This document shows, in pieces, positions 8,121 to 14,291 of a stretch of DNA of 23,307 nucleotides. Position 1 is the stretch's first letter. The number at the start of each line of letters is the position of its first letter. Under the pieces are notes generated by a model. The model made no database searches, was not told the origin of the DNA, and saw nothing but the letters and a program-made list of their open reading frames with translations. Origin of the DNA: Bacilli bacterium (GTDB taxonomy: Bacteria; Bacillota_I; Bacilli_A; RF39; UBA660); the NCBI GenBank assembly GCA_028699175.1, contig JAQVVC010000007.1, positions 1-23,307 of the forward strand. Direction: 5' to 3'. The position numbers and the translations under genes are program-made.

Positions 8121-8150
8121 TAAAAAAACAAATTCAATTTGTTTTTTTTA
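8121..8150. terminator. Bidirectional terminator between convergent genes
   Basis: A7 (8122-8128), stem CAAAT/ATTTG (8129-8133 with 8137-8141), loop TCA, then T8. The loop bases TCA (8134-8136) are also the TGA stop of the minus-strand sugar transferase, so the hairpin overlaps the end of that coding region. Confidence 0.85.
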
Positions 8151-8703
8151 AATATTTAATTAGATATTTAATAAGCCATACCGGAGTTTTTAAAATTATT
8201 TTTAGATCATACCAGAATGAAATATTATCATAATATAATTCATCATATTTTAATTTATCTTTATGGTTTATAGTTTGAGCTCCAGATGCTTGCGCAAGTC
8301 CGGTTACCCCAGGCCTCATTAAATATCTTTTATAACTTATTTCTCCTGGAGGTAGTATTTCATTAATGATAAAAGGTCTTGGTCCTACAAATGACATATC
8401 GCCTTTTAAGATATTAAATAATTGGGGTAATTCATTAATTCTAGTTATATCTAATATTTTAGATATTTTTGTATATCTAATATAATCTGGCATCCCTCTT
8501 GTATTTAATGTTTTAGTTCTAAATTTATACATTTGAAAAGGTTTTTTATATCTTCCTTCTCTAGGAGTTACCTCATAAAAGATTGGCTTTCCTAAATTAA
8601 AATAAATTATTATACCGGTAATTATCATAATAGGTAATGTAATAATTATTAAAATAATTGCTAAAATAATATCACAAATTCTTTTAAAATATTTTATATA
8701 CAT
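8134..8703 (-). CDS. Sugar transferase (monotopic phosphoglycosyl transferase), Asp-to-Asn at the catalytic dyad
   Basis: The family moves a phosphosugar from a UDP-sugar onto undecaprenyl phosphate at the membrane, the first step of surface glycan synthesis. This is the minimal form (189 aa): an N-terminal hydrophobic re-entrant segment (about residues 9-35), then the catalytic domain with YKFRT, NELPQLFNILKGDMSFVGPRP-type core split over residues 90-110, and RPGVTGLAQ. The family normally has Asp-Glu before LPQL; here it is Asn90-Glu91 (codon AAT at 8436-8434). In the PglC model the Asp is the nucleophile, so activity is in doubt unless this subgroup uses Asn. The start is ATG 8703 with a strong SD AGGAGG (8714-8709). 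The stop is TGA. Confidence 0.88.
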   Translation of the reverse strand: MYIKYFKRICDIILAIILIIITLPIMIITGIIIYFNLGKPIFYEVTPREGRYKKPFQMYKFRTKTLNTRGMPDYIRYTKISKILDITRINELPQLFNILKGDMSFVGPRPFIINEILPPGEISYKRYLMRPGVTGLAQASGAQTINHKDKLKYDELYYDNISFWYDLKIILKTPVWLIKYLIKYLKKTN

Positions 8704-8726
8704 ATAAACCTCCTAAACATAAAATA

Positions 8727-8755
8727 ATCCTAACATAATGTTTTTAAAATAACAA
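8727..8755 (-). promoter_or_regulatory. Promoter of the sugar transferase gene
   Basis: On the minus strand, TTGTTA (8755-8750), a 17-nt spacer and TAGGAT (8732-8727) preceded by an extended -10 TGT. The start is near 8720, 5-6 nt before the SD. It is back to back with the plus-strand promoter at 8758. Confidence 0.6.
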
Positions 8756-8757
8756 TC

Positions 8758-8786
8758 TTTACTCTTAATCTTTTATTTGTTAAAAT
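8758..8786 (+). promoter_or_regulatory. Promoter of the small gene at 8809
   Basis: TTTACT (8758-8763), a 17-nt spacer ending in TGT (extended -10), and TAAAAT (8781-8786). The start near 8793 directly precedes the SD AGGAAG (8795-8800). Confidence 0.6.
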
Positions 8787-8808
8787 AATAATATAGGAAG
8801 TGAAAATT

Positions 8809-8982
8809 ATGTTAAAAGATTTAATAAACAAAGAAGTAAACGTTACTTATGAGGTTGGATATAACTATAAATGTTTAAAAGGTGTTGTTACTAAAGTTAC
8901 TACTGATTATTTAACTATTGATAATAAAGTGTTAATTGCAACCAAAAAAATAATTAAAGTTGTTATAAAAACAAAAAAATAA
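8809..8982 (+). CDS. Small beta-rich protein, possibly Sm-like barrel, unknown
   Basis: A 57-aa protein with alternating hydrophobic residues, predicted mostly as beta strands: LINKEVNVTYEVG, KGVVTKVTTDYLTI, KVLIATKKIIKVVIK. This five-strand pattern, with a Gly turn and the run DYLTIDNKVLIATKKII, resembles the small Sm/Hfq-like barrels found as short hypothetical proteins in Firmicutes, but I cannot assign a family. The start is ATG 8809 with SD AGGAAGTGA (8795-8803); an in-frame GTG at 8800 lies within the SD. It has its own promoter and lies upstream of the PfkB-like gene. It is basic at the C-terminus, consistent with but not proof of nucleic-acid binding. Confidence 0.75.
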   Translation: MLKDLINKEVNVTYEVGYNYKCLKGVVTKVTTDYLTIDNKVLIATKKIIKVVIKTKK

Positions 8983-8988
8983 TATAAT
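8960..8988 (+). promoter_or_regulatory. Promoter of the PfkB-like gene
   Basis: TTGTTA (8960-8965), a 17-nt spacer and TATAAT (8983-8988). It overlaps the 3' end of the small gene. The start near 8995 is again close to the SD (9001-9007). Confidence 0.55.
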
Positions 8989-9012
8989 AAAGAAATAAAA
9001 GGGATGATAAAA

Positions 9013-9954
9013 GTGAAAGTATTAGTAATAGGAAAACCAACATACAATTTTATATTAACTTTAGATAATTTTTTAACTGAAGGAGCTAAAATTAATATTG
9101 GAGAAAGACAAGAAGTTGCCGGTGGAGCTTCAGTTTATGTAGCATCTTTATTAGGTAAGTGGGGGATGGATGTATCTTATACAGGATTAGTTAGTAATGA
9201 TCCCTTGGGAGCGAAAATAAAATCTCAATTAGATAGTTACAATGTTAATACGAAATTTATAGAAATTAATTATGAAAACCCCGATTGTACTAGTACTAAT
9301 TATATTATTATCAATAAAAGTAATGGTAGTAGTACCGAAATATTAAGAAGTGATCCGGAGCTTAATTTAACTAAATATAAGTATGATTTTGTCCCTGATT
9401 TCATTATAATGGATGGTACAGATCCAGCCGGTTCTTTAGCGGCTTTAAATAATTTTCCTCATGCAACTAGCATACTATTAGCTAATAAAGTATCTGAAAA
9501 AATTTATGATATAAGTAAAAAATGTCATTATGTAGTTGCTAATATTAGTTATGCTAAAGCTTTAACAAAGTTAGAACTAGAAATTAAAAGACCTAAAGCT
9601 TTGGTAAATTTTATGCAAAAAATAAAAGATTTAAATAAAGCTCAGTATATAATTATGATGAGAGAAAATGGGGTTTTATACGCTAGTAATAATCAAGTCA
9701 AAATGATTCCAGCTATCCAAATTGAAAAAAAAGAAGATGATACTCACTCTGGTTATATGTTTTTTGCAGCCTTTGTATATGGAATAATTAATAATTATGG
9801 TATGGATAATAGTGCTAAAATAGCTAATATTGCAGGTGGTTTATCTTTAACTAAAGTAGGAAGTATAAATGCGATGCTTGAATTAGCAGACGTTTTAAAA
9901 ATGGCCGGTTTAAAAGAAGTAACTGAACCTGTAAATACCGAAGTGTTAGAATAA
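9013..9954 (+). CDS. PfkB/ribokinase-family protein with altered active site
   Basis: The overall fold is that of sugar kinases: an N-terminal strand KVLVIGKPT, a Gly-rich AGGASVYVASLLGKWG near residues 34-49, a long-range pattern VSNDPLG, an ANISYA segment at the place of the usual PNxxE, and a C-terminal motif region. Key residues are lost. The GAGD motif with the catalytic Asp reads HSGY (about residues 245-248), and the N-terminal sugar-binding GDxxxD reads GKPTYN. It may therefore bind a sugar or nucleotide without phosphorylating it, or use other chemistry. The start is GTG 9013, 5 nt after GGGATGA; ATG 9004 is in frame but has no room for an SD. Its stop overlaps the next start by 1 nt (TAATG), so it is coupled to the Smr gene. 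313 aa, full length. Confidence 0.8.
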   Translation: MKVLVIGKPTYNFILTLDNFLTEGAKINIGERQEVAGGASVYVASLLGKWGMDVSYTGLVSNDPLGAKIKSQLDSYNVNTKFIEINYENPDCTSTNYIIINKSNGSSTEILRSDPELNLTKYKYDFVPDFIIMDGTDPAGSLAALNNFPHATSILLANKVSEKIYDISKKCHYVVANISYAKALTKLELEIKRPKALVNFMQKIKDLNKAQYIIMMRENGVLYASNNQVKMIPAIQIEKKEDDTHSGYMFFAAFVYGIINNYGMDNSAKIANIAGGLSLTKVGSINAMLELADVLKMAGLKEVTEPVNTEVLE

Positions 9955-10208
9955 TGAATCCTTTTTTAAATATTCTTCCGACTATAGATGTCCATGGCTA
10001 TACTTCTGATTTAGTAATATATCCCGTAAGTGATTTTATTAATGATAATATAAAATTAAAAAAAGATAAAATTGTTATTGTTCATGGGATAGGAAAAGGT
10101 ATTTTAAAAAATACAATTAGAAATAATTTTCGTAAAGATAAAAGAATTAAAAAGTTATATGGTGATCCGTTTAATTTAGGGATCACTATTATTGAATTAA
10201 ATATCTAG
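9954..10208 (+). CDS. Stand-alone Smr-domain protein
   Basis: An 84-aa protein that is essentially one Smr (small MutS-related) domain, a family that binds or cleaves branched DNA or RNA; in recent work Smr proteins act as nucleases on stalled mRNA. It shows the two family marks: DVHGYTS near residues 13-19 (usual DLHG) and VHGIGKGILKNTI near 43-55 (usual HGxGxGxLR), plus the closing strand GITIIEL. The Arg often seen after the Gly loop is replaced by Lys. There is no MutS2 ATPase part and no break signs, so it is not a MutS2 remnant by appearance. It starts on the A of the preceding stop. The obgE promoter lies in its last codons. Confidence 0.85.
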   Translation: MNPFLNILPTIDVHGYTSDLVIYPVSDFINDNIKLKKDKIVIVHGIGKGILKNTIRNNFRKDKRIKKLYGDPFNLGITIIELNI

Positions 10209-10220
10209 TTATGTTAAGAT
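10192..10220 (+). promoter_or_regulatory. Promoter of obgE
   Basis: TTGAAT (10192-10197) in the last codons of the Smr gene, a 17-nt spacer ending in TGT, and TAAGAT (10215-10220) as an extended -10. The start near 10227 lies next to the SD TGGGTGA (10229-10235). Confidence 0.65.
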
Positions 10221-10240
10221 AAAAAGCCTGGGTGATTAAT

Positions 10241-11509
10241 ATGTTTGTAGATGAAGTAATAATAAAATTAGTAGCTGGAAAAGGTGGAGACGGATGTACT
10301 TCTTTTCGACGTGAAAAATATGTTGAATTTGGAGGTCCTGATGGTGGTAACGGGGGAAGAGGTTCTAATATAATATTTAGAACTGATAAATCACTTCGAA
10401 CTTTAATTGATTTAAAAATGATGAAATTAATTAAAGGTAAAAAAGGAATTAATGGATCAGGAGCTAATAAGAATGGTGCAAATGCTGATGATATTATAAT
10501 AAAAATACCAATGGGAACAACAATAACTAATATTGAAAATAATAAAGTAATCGCTGATTTAATAACTGAAGATACTGAAGAAATAATTGCTCATGGCGGA
10601 AGAGGCGGAAGAGGTAATAAAGCTTTTGCTAATAATGCTAATAAAGCCCCTAAAATGAGTGAATTAGGTCAAACTGGTGAAGAATTAATAATTAAATGCG
10701 AATTAAAAATGCTTGCTGATGTTGGTTTAGTAGGTCTTCCTAGTGTTGGTAAAAGTACTATTTTAAGTATGATAAGTAATGCAACTCCTAAAATTGCCCC
10801 TTATCATTTTACGACTTTATCTCCTAATTTAGGGGTAGTTAAAATATATGATGATACATTTGTAATGGCTGACTTGCCGGGTTTAATTGAAGGAGCAAGT
10901 GAAGGTTTAGGTTTAGGCCATAAATTTTTAAAACATGCAATGCGCACTAAAGTAATTGCTCATGTAATTGATATGGCAGGATCAGAATTAAGAAATCCCA
11001 TAGATGATTATGAACTTATCTTAAATGAAATATCTAAATACGATGATAAATTAATAAATAAAAAAAGTGTTATTATTGCTAATAAAATGGATTTACCAGA
11101 AGCTAAAGAAAATTTAAAAAAATTTAAAGCTAAATATTCTAAGGAACAAATATTTGAAATTAGTGCTATTAATAATGAAGGCTTTAAAGATTTATTAATC
11201 TATTTAAATAAATTAGTTAAAGAAACTGAATCTCAAGCTTTATATGATGATATAAATCAATCTCATATTTTATATCAGTATAATGAAGAAAAACCATATA
11301 CAATAAATAAAGAAGGTAACATATGGGTAATAAGAGGAAAAGTCATTGAAGATTTACTCTTAATGACTCGTTTTGATGAAGATGAAAGTATTTTAAGATT
11401 TTCAAGAAAACTAACTGCCATGGGAGTTGATGAAGATTTAGAAACATTAGGAGCAAAACGTGGTGATGAAGTAAAAATATTAGATTATATATTTAATTTT
11501 AAAGATTAA
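10241..11509 (+). CDS. obgE: GTPase ObgE (Obg/CgtA)
   Basis: Essential GTPase that binds the 50S ribosomal subunit late in assembly and links growth to nutrient state. Domains in order: the Gly-rich Obg fold (about residues 1-158, FVDEV, GGPDGGNGGRG, GGRGGRGN); the G domain with G1 GLPSVGKST (165-173), G3 DLPGLIEGA, and G4 NKMD (281-284) followed by the SAIN region; and the C-terminal OCT domain (about 335-422). It is complete at 422 aa with all nucleotide-binding motifs intact. The start is ATG 10241, 6 nt after GGGTGA; an in-frame GTG at 10232 is part of the SD. It is followed after 22 nt by the BtpA-family gene with no terminator between, so they are likely one operon. Confidence 0.97.
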   Translation: MFVDEVIIKLVAGKGGDGCTSFRREKYVEFGGPDGGNGGRGSNIIFRTDKSLRTLIDLKMMKLIKGKKGINGSGANKNGANADDIIIKIPMGTTITNIENNKVIADLITEDTEEIIAHGGRGGRGNKAFANNANKAPKMSELGQTGEELIIKCELKMLADVGLVGLPSVGKSTILSMISNATPKIAPYHFTTLSPNLGVVKIYDDTFVMADLPGLIEGASEGLGLGHKFLKHAMRTKVIAHVIDMAGSELRNPIDDYELILNEISKYDDKLINKKSVIIANKMDLPEAKENLKKFKAKYSKEQIFEISAINNEGFKDLLIYLNKLVKETESQALYDDINQSHILYQYNEEKPYTINKEGNIWVIRGKVIEDLLLMTRFDEDESILRFSRKLTAMGVDEDLETLGAKRGDEVKILDYIFNFKD

Positions 11510-11531
11510 ATATTTAGTTAGGGGAGTTAAA

Positions 11532-12266
11532 ATGAATAAATTTTTAGACTTGTTTGATCAAGAAAAACCAATAATCGGTATGTTACATTTAGGAAGAAAA
11601 AATAGTTGTAAAGAAGCTTTAGAGTTAACTAAATATGAATTAAATACTTATTTAGACAATGGGATTAATGGTGTTATAGTAGAAGATTATTTCGGGAATT
11701 TAGATGATATGGTAATGACATTAGAATATTTATATTTGCATAGAAATGATGTTATTTATGGAGTTAATTATTTAAATGATTATAAAATGGCTTTTGATTT
11801 AGCATTATCTTATCAAGCTAAATTTGTTCAAATAGATTCAGTATCTGGTCATTTGTTACCTTTTAAAGATAAAGAATATGCTCAAAAATTGAATTATTTA
11901 AGAAAGTTAAATAATATTTTGGTTATAGGTGGAGTTAGATTTAAATATCAACCTTATTTATCAGGAAGGTCACTTAAAGAAGATCTAGAATTAGGAATGC
12001 AACGATGCGATGGTATAGTCGTTACTGGTGATAAGACAGGATCAGAAACCCCACTTAAAAAAGTAGCTGAATTCAAACATTTTATTGAAGATTTTCCTTT
12101 AATAATTGGAGCTGGACTAACTCCTGATAATTGTATTCCCAGTTTAACAGTAGCTGATGCTGCTATAGTGGGTAGTTATGTAAAACATAATCATAAGGAT
12201 ATTGGTACAGCATCAGCAAAAAATGTTAAAAAGTTAGTATATAAAGTAAATACGCTTAGAAAATAA
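11532..12266 (+). CDS. BtpA/SgcQ-family TIM-barrel protein
   Basis: A 244-aa alpha/beta barrel of the BtpA family, named for a cyanobacterial factor of photosystem I assembly but widespread in non-photosynthetic bacteria, where the reaction is not settled. Visible marks: PIIGMLHLG near the N-terminus, GVIVEDYFG, the strand YGVNYL, VVTGDKTGSETPL and the C-terminal phosphate-binding type segment GAGLTPDN followed by AAIVGSYVK. There is no signal peptide. A sugar-phosphate or nucleotide-like substrate is plausible from the barrel type only. A good SD, AGGGGAG, lies upstream. It is second in the obgE operon and ends in a hairpin terminator that includes its stop codon. Confidence 0.8.
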   Translation: MNKFLDLFDQEKPIIGMLHLGRKNSCKEALELTKYELNTYLDNGINGVIVEDYFGNLDDMVMTLEYLYLHRNDVIYGVNYLNDYKMAFDLALSYQAKFVQIDSVSGHLLPFKDKEYAQKLNYLRKLNNILVIGGVRFKYQPYLSGRSLKEDLELGMQRCDGIVVTGDKTGSETPLKKVAEFKHFIEDFPLIIGAGLTPDNCIPSLTVADAAIVGSYVKHNHKDIGTASAKNVKKLVYKVNTLRK

Positions 12267-12302
12267 ATATCATGTCACACTTCGACAAGATATTTATTTT
12301 TT
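12261..12302 (+). terminator. Long terminator overlapping the stop of the BtpA-family gene
   Basis: An 11-bp stem AAATAAATATC/GATATTTATTT (12261-12271 with 12289-12299), one A-A mismatch, then TGTC/GACA around a 7-nt loop, followed by a short T run. The TAA stop (12264-12266) is inside the left arm. Confidence 0.85.
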
Positions 12303-12308
12303 GAAGAT

Positions 12309-12314
12309 TATAAT
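12309..12314 (+). promoter_or_regulatory. -10 box of the sirA-like gene
   Basis: TATAAT just after the terminator and 6 nt before the SD GGTGA (12321-12325). No good -35 is visible. Confidence 0.4.
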
Positions 12315-12329
12315 ATTATTGGTGATATG

Positions 12330-12779
12330 ATGAGAACTTTTTATTTATTTAAAATAAATGATGATTATAGTAATTTAACTAAAAATATCCCTTTTAATCT
12401 TTATAATACTTATTTAAGCATTAGATTAAGTAATAAAAATAATCTTAATTATTTATTCAATCAATATAATAGTATTACTAATCAAATATTAATTCCTGAG
12501 TTAAATAAGTTATTATATTTAAAAATGAAAGATATGGATGGCTATAGCAGATATCGAAATGCCCATATGTATAATAATTATTATAGTGATGAGGTCAGTA
12601 AGTTAATTATAAATAATAGTTATTTAATATTAAAAAGTAATAAATCTAATAGCACTTTTTTTACTATTTTATATGATATTCCCAATCTATTTGTAATTGA
12701 TTTTGAAAATAAAGATTATTTTTGGCTTGAAAAAATTGATAATTTAAGACTTGCCCCTCAAAGTACTTATAGTGTATAA
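12330..12779 (+). CDS. sirA: SirA-like inhibitor of replication initiation
   Basis: Probable homologue of B. subtilis SirA (YneE), a small protein made at sporulation onset that binds DnaA domain I and blocks new rounds of replication. The match rests on my own comparison with SirA from memory: an N-terminal strand RTFYLFKINDDY against RHYYTYLIKEEF, a middle helix around LFNQYNSITNQI, and a C-terminal strand LFVIDFENKDYFWLEK against FLAMDFNSKRYGWLNP. The length (149 aa) also agrees. The next gene is yneF, its neighbour in B. subtilis, which strengthens the call. The start is ATG 12330, 4 nt after GGTGA; ATG 12327 would leave a gap of only 1 nt. Identity is low, so DnaA binding is not assured. 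Confidence 0.7.
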   Translation: MRTFYLFKINDDYSNLTKNIPFNLYNTYLSIRLSNKNNLNYLFNQYNSITNQILIPELNKLLYLKMKDMDGYSRYRNAHMYNNYYSDEVSKLIINNSYLILKSNKSNSTFFTILYDIPNLFVIDFENKDYFWLEKIDNLRLAPQSTYSV

Positions 12780-12799
12780 TAAAAAAAGGAGTGATATGG

Positions 12800-13009
12800 A
12801 TGTTACAAGATATTTTATTAGTATTATTTGGTTTAATAGTAGGTGCAGTATTAGGTTTTTTTCTTTGTAAATTATATATGCAAAAATATTTAAAGAAAAA
12901 TCCCCCCATTAATGAAAAGATGATTGAAACCTTAATGAGTGGCATGGGCAGAAAACCAAGTCAAAAACAAATAAAACAATTAATGCAACAAATGAACCGC
13001 ATGCAATAA
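12800..13009 (+). CDS. yneF: UPF0154 membrane protein YneF
   Basis: A 69-aa protein with one N-terminal membrane helix (about residues 5-27, Gly-rich: FGLIVGAVLGFFLCKL) and a cytoplasmic tail with the family hallmarks YLKKNPPINE near 30-39 and MGRKPSQKQI near 49-58. The function is unknown, but the family is highly conserved in Bacilli and some Mollicutes. The start is ATG 12800, 8 nt after the strong SD AAAGGAG; an in-frame GTG at 12791 is inside the SD. It lies 20 nt after the sirA-like gene, the same order as in B. subtilis, and its stop is 1 nt before the yceD start. Confidence 0.95.
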   Translation: MLQDILLVLFGLIVGAVLGFFLCKLYMQKYLKKNPPINEKMIETLMSGMGRKPSQKQIKQLMQQMNRMQ

Positions 13010-13010
13010 T

Positions 13011-13412
13011 ATGAAAATAGATTTAAGAAAACTATATATTTTAAATAAAATTGATATTAATGAAGAAGTAATAATTCCCGAAGAATATTATCAAAAAATA
13101 GATATCATTAAGGTAAGTCCTTTAAAAGTAAAAGGTAATATTATGATTAATAATCAAGATGAAATAGAACTTAATGTTAATATTAAAGGAATTTTTATCT
13201 TACCTTGTGCCATTAGTTTAGAAGAAGTTGATTATGATTTTAATATTGATTTAAATGAAATAATACCAGAAACTAATAAAAAAGGTAAGTTTGAACTTGA
13301 ATTATTAGATATTTTATGGGAAAATATTGTTCTAGAGGTTCCAATTAGGGTTGTAAAAGAAAACCTTAACACTAATAATACTAGTGGCAAGGGATGGGAA
13401 CTAATTAGTTAA
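13011..13412 (+). CDS. yceD: YceD / DUF177 family, rRNA accumulation protein
   Basis: A 133-aa protein of the DUF177 family, whose members affect 23S rRNA accumulation and almost always precede rpmF, as here. The family core is visible: a central segment GIFILPCAISLEEV near residues 60-73, acidic strands, then LELLDILWENIVLEVPIRVV near 100-119 and the C-terminal GKGWELIS. The usual second Cys of the LPCxRC motif is missing (LPCAIS). There is no clear SD before ATG 13011, which sits 1 nt after the yneF stop, so translation is probably coupled to yneF. Confidence 0.85.
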   Translation: MKIDLRKLYILNKIDINEEVIIPEEYYQKIDIIKVSPLKVKGNIMINNQDEIELNVNIKGIFILPCAISLEEVDYDFNIDLNEIIPETNKKGKFELELLDILWENIVLEVPIRVVKENLNTNNTSGKGWELIS

Positions 13413-13442
13413 ACATAACAGAAAACGGGAAGGAGTGATACT

Positions 13443-13631
13443 GTGGCAGTACCAGCAAGAAGAACTAGTAAAACTAAAAAAAGAATGCGTCGTACACATT
13501 TAAAGAAAACAGCTCCAAATATTGTAGTGTGTCCTAATTGTGAAGAATCAATAATGCCTCATAGAGCTTGCACTAAATGTGGTTATTATAAAGGAAAAGA
13601 AATAATAAAAATTAACAAAAAAGAAAGTTAA
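13443..13631 (+). CDS. rpmF: Ribosomal protein L32
   Basis: A 62-aa component of the 50S subunit. The N-terminus MAVPARRTSKTKKRMRRTH is typical, and a zinc ribbon is intact (CPNC near residues 30-33 and CTKC near 43-46), so this is the zinc-binding form. The start is GTG 13443 after the strong SD GGAAGGAGTGA. It lies 30 nt after yceD with no terminator between, so it is in the same operon. Confidence 0.97.
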   Translation: MAVPARRTSKTKKRMRRTHLKKTAPNIVVCPNCEESIMPHRACTKCGYYKGKEIIKINKKES

Positions 13632-13640
13632 TTTTTTTAA

Positions 13641-13669
13641 TTGTAAAACTTTTACAGATATAATATAAT
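13641..13669 (+). promoter_or_regulatory. Promoter of the zinc-ribbon membrane protein gene
   Basis: TTGTAA (13641-13646), a 17-nt spacer and TATAAT (13664-13669), with an overlapping second TATAAT at 13659-13664. The start near 13676 is close to the SD region AGGAAAAGAGTGA. Confidence 0.65.
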
Positions 13670-13692
13670 TTAATAGGAAAAGAGTGATAATT

Positions 13693-14289
13693 ATGAATGA
13701 AATATATTTTGAAGAAGTATCTGAACATTTAATTCCTTTTTTGGGTCTTGCTTGGTTTTTAATTTTATTTTTTTTATTAATCATCTTAGCTTTAGTGATA
13801 TTATTTATTGTCGTAAGATGGATAATATTTCGAAAATCTGGTTTAGAAGGCTGGGAATCAATTATTCCTTTTTATAGTTCTTGGTCTTTAGTTAAAATAT
13901 CTGGTATAACTTGGTGGTTTTTCTTTCTTATAAATGCTCCATTTTTTGCTTTAATACTAACTTTTGGATTACTTACCCCGATTGCTGGAATGATTGCGTT
14001 AGTAGCAGCATATTTTGTTCATTATAATTTAGCTATTAAATTTGGTAAAGAACCAATTGTTTATGGATTAGGTTTAACATTTTTGCCGATCGTTTTTTAT
14101 TCGATTCTAGCATTTGGAAAAAGTACTTATAAAGATGTAAAGGTAAGTACTTATGGTCCTATTAATGAAAATACAATAAATAATAATATACCAAATAGCA
14201 ATAAAAATAATAAATTTTGTAAAAACTGCGGAAATCAAATAGATAAATCTAAATTTTGCTCAAATTGTGGTACTAAAATAGAAAAATAA
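13693..14289 (+). CDS. DUF5684-like multi-pass membrane protein with C-terminal zinc ribbon
   Basis: A 199-aa protein of about four hydrophobic segments (about residues 15-43, 68-88, 90-112 and 125-142). They surround conserved-looking loops such as RKSGLEGWESIIPFYSSW and the motif LAIKFGKEPIVYGLGL, which I recognise as the DUF5684 pattern. An Asn-rich linker then leads to a zinc ribbon FCKNCGNQIDKSKFCSNCG (two CxxC pairs) at the C-terminus. The function is not known; zinc-ribbon-tailed membrane proteins of this sort are common and often multiply paralogous in Bacilli and Clostridia. The start is ATG 13693, since GTG 13684 is inside the SD GAGTGA. Its stop is only 2 nt from the stop of the convergent minus-strand gene, and no terminator fits between. 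Confidence 0.8.
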   Translation: MNEIYFEEVSEHLIPFLGLAWFLILFFLLIILALVILFIVVRWIIFRKSGLEGWESIIPFYSSWSLVKISGITWWFFFLINAPFFALILTFGLLTPIAGMIALVAAYFVHYNLAIKFGKEPIVYGLGLTFLPIVFYSILAFGKSTYKDVKVSTYGPINENTINNNIPNSNKNNKFCKNCGNQIDKSKFCSNCGTKIEK

Positions 14290-14291
14290 TT

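Noticed and set aside
9954..10208. Smr gene as a remnant of a broken mutS2
   Set aside because: It has its own start and intact domain, and the upstream gene is a PfkB-type protein with no MutS2 sequence.
12664..12945. Minus-strand open frame of 93 codons opposite the sirA-like and yneF genes
   Set aside because: Antisense to two conserved genes; no SD or family features.
13548..13784. Minus-strand open frame of 78 codons opposite the end of rpmF and the next promoter
   Set aside because: It overlaps rpmF and a clear plus-strand promoter; low-complexity shadow.
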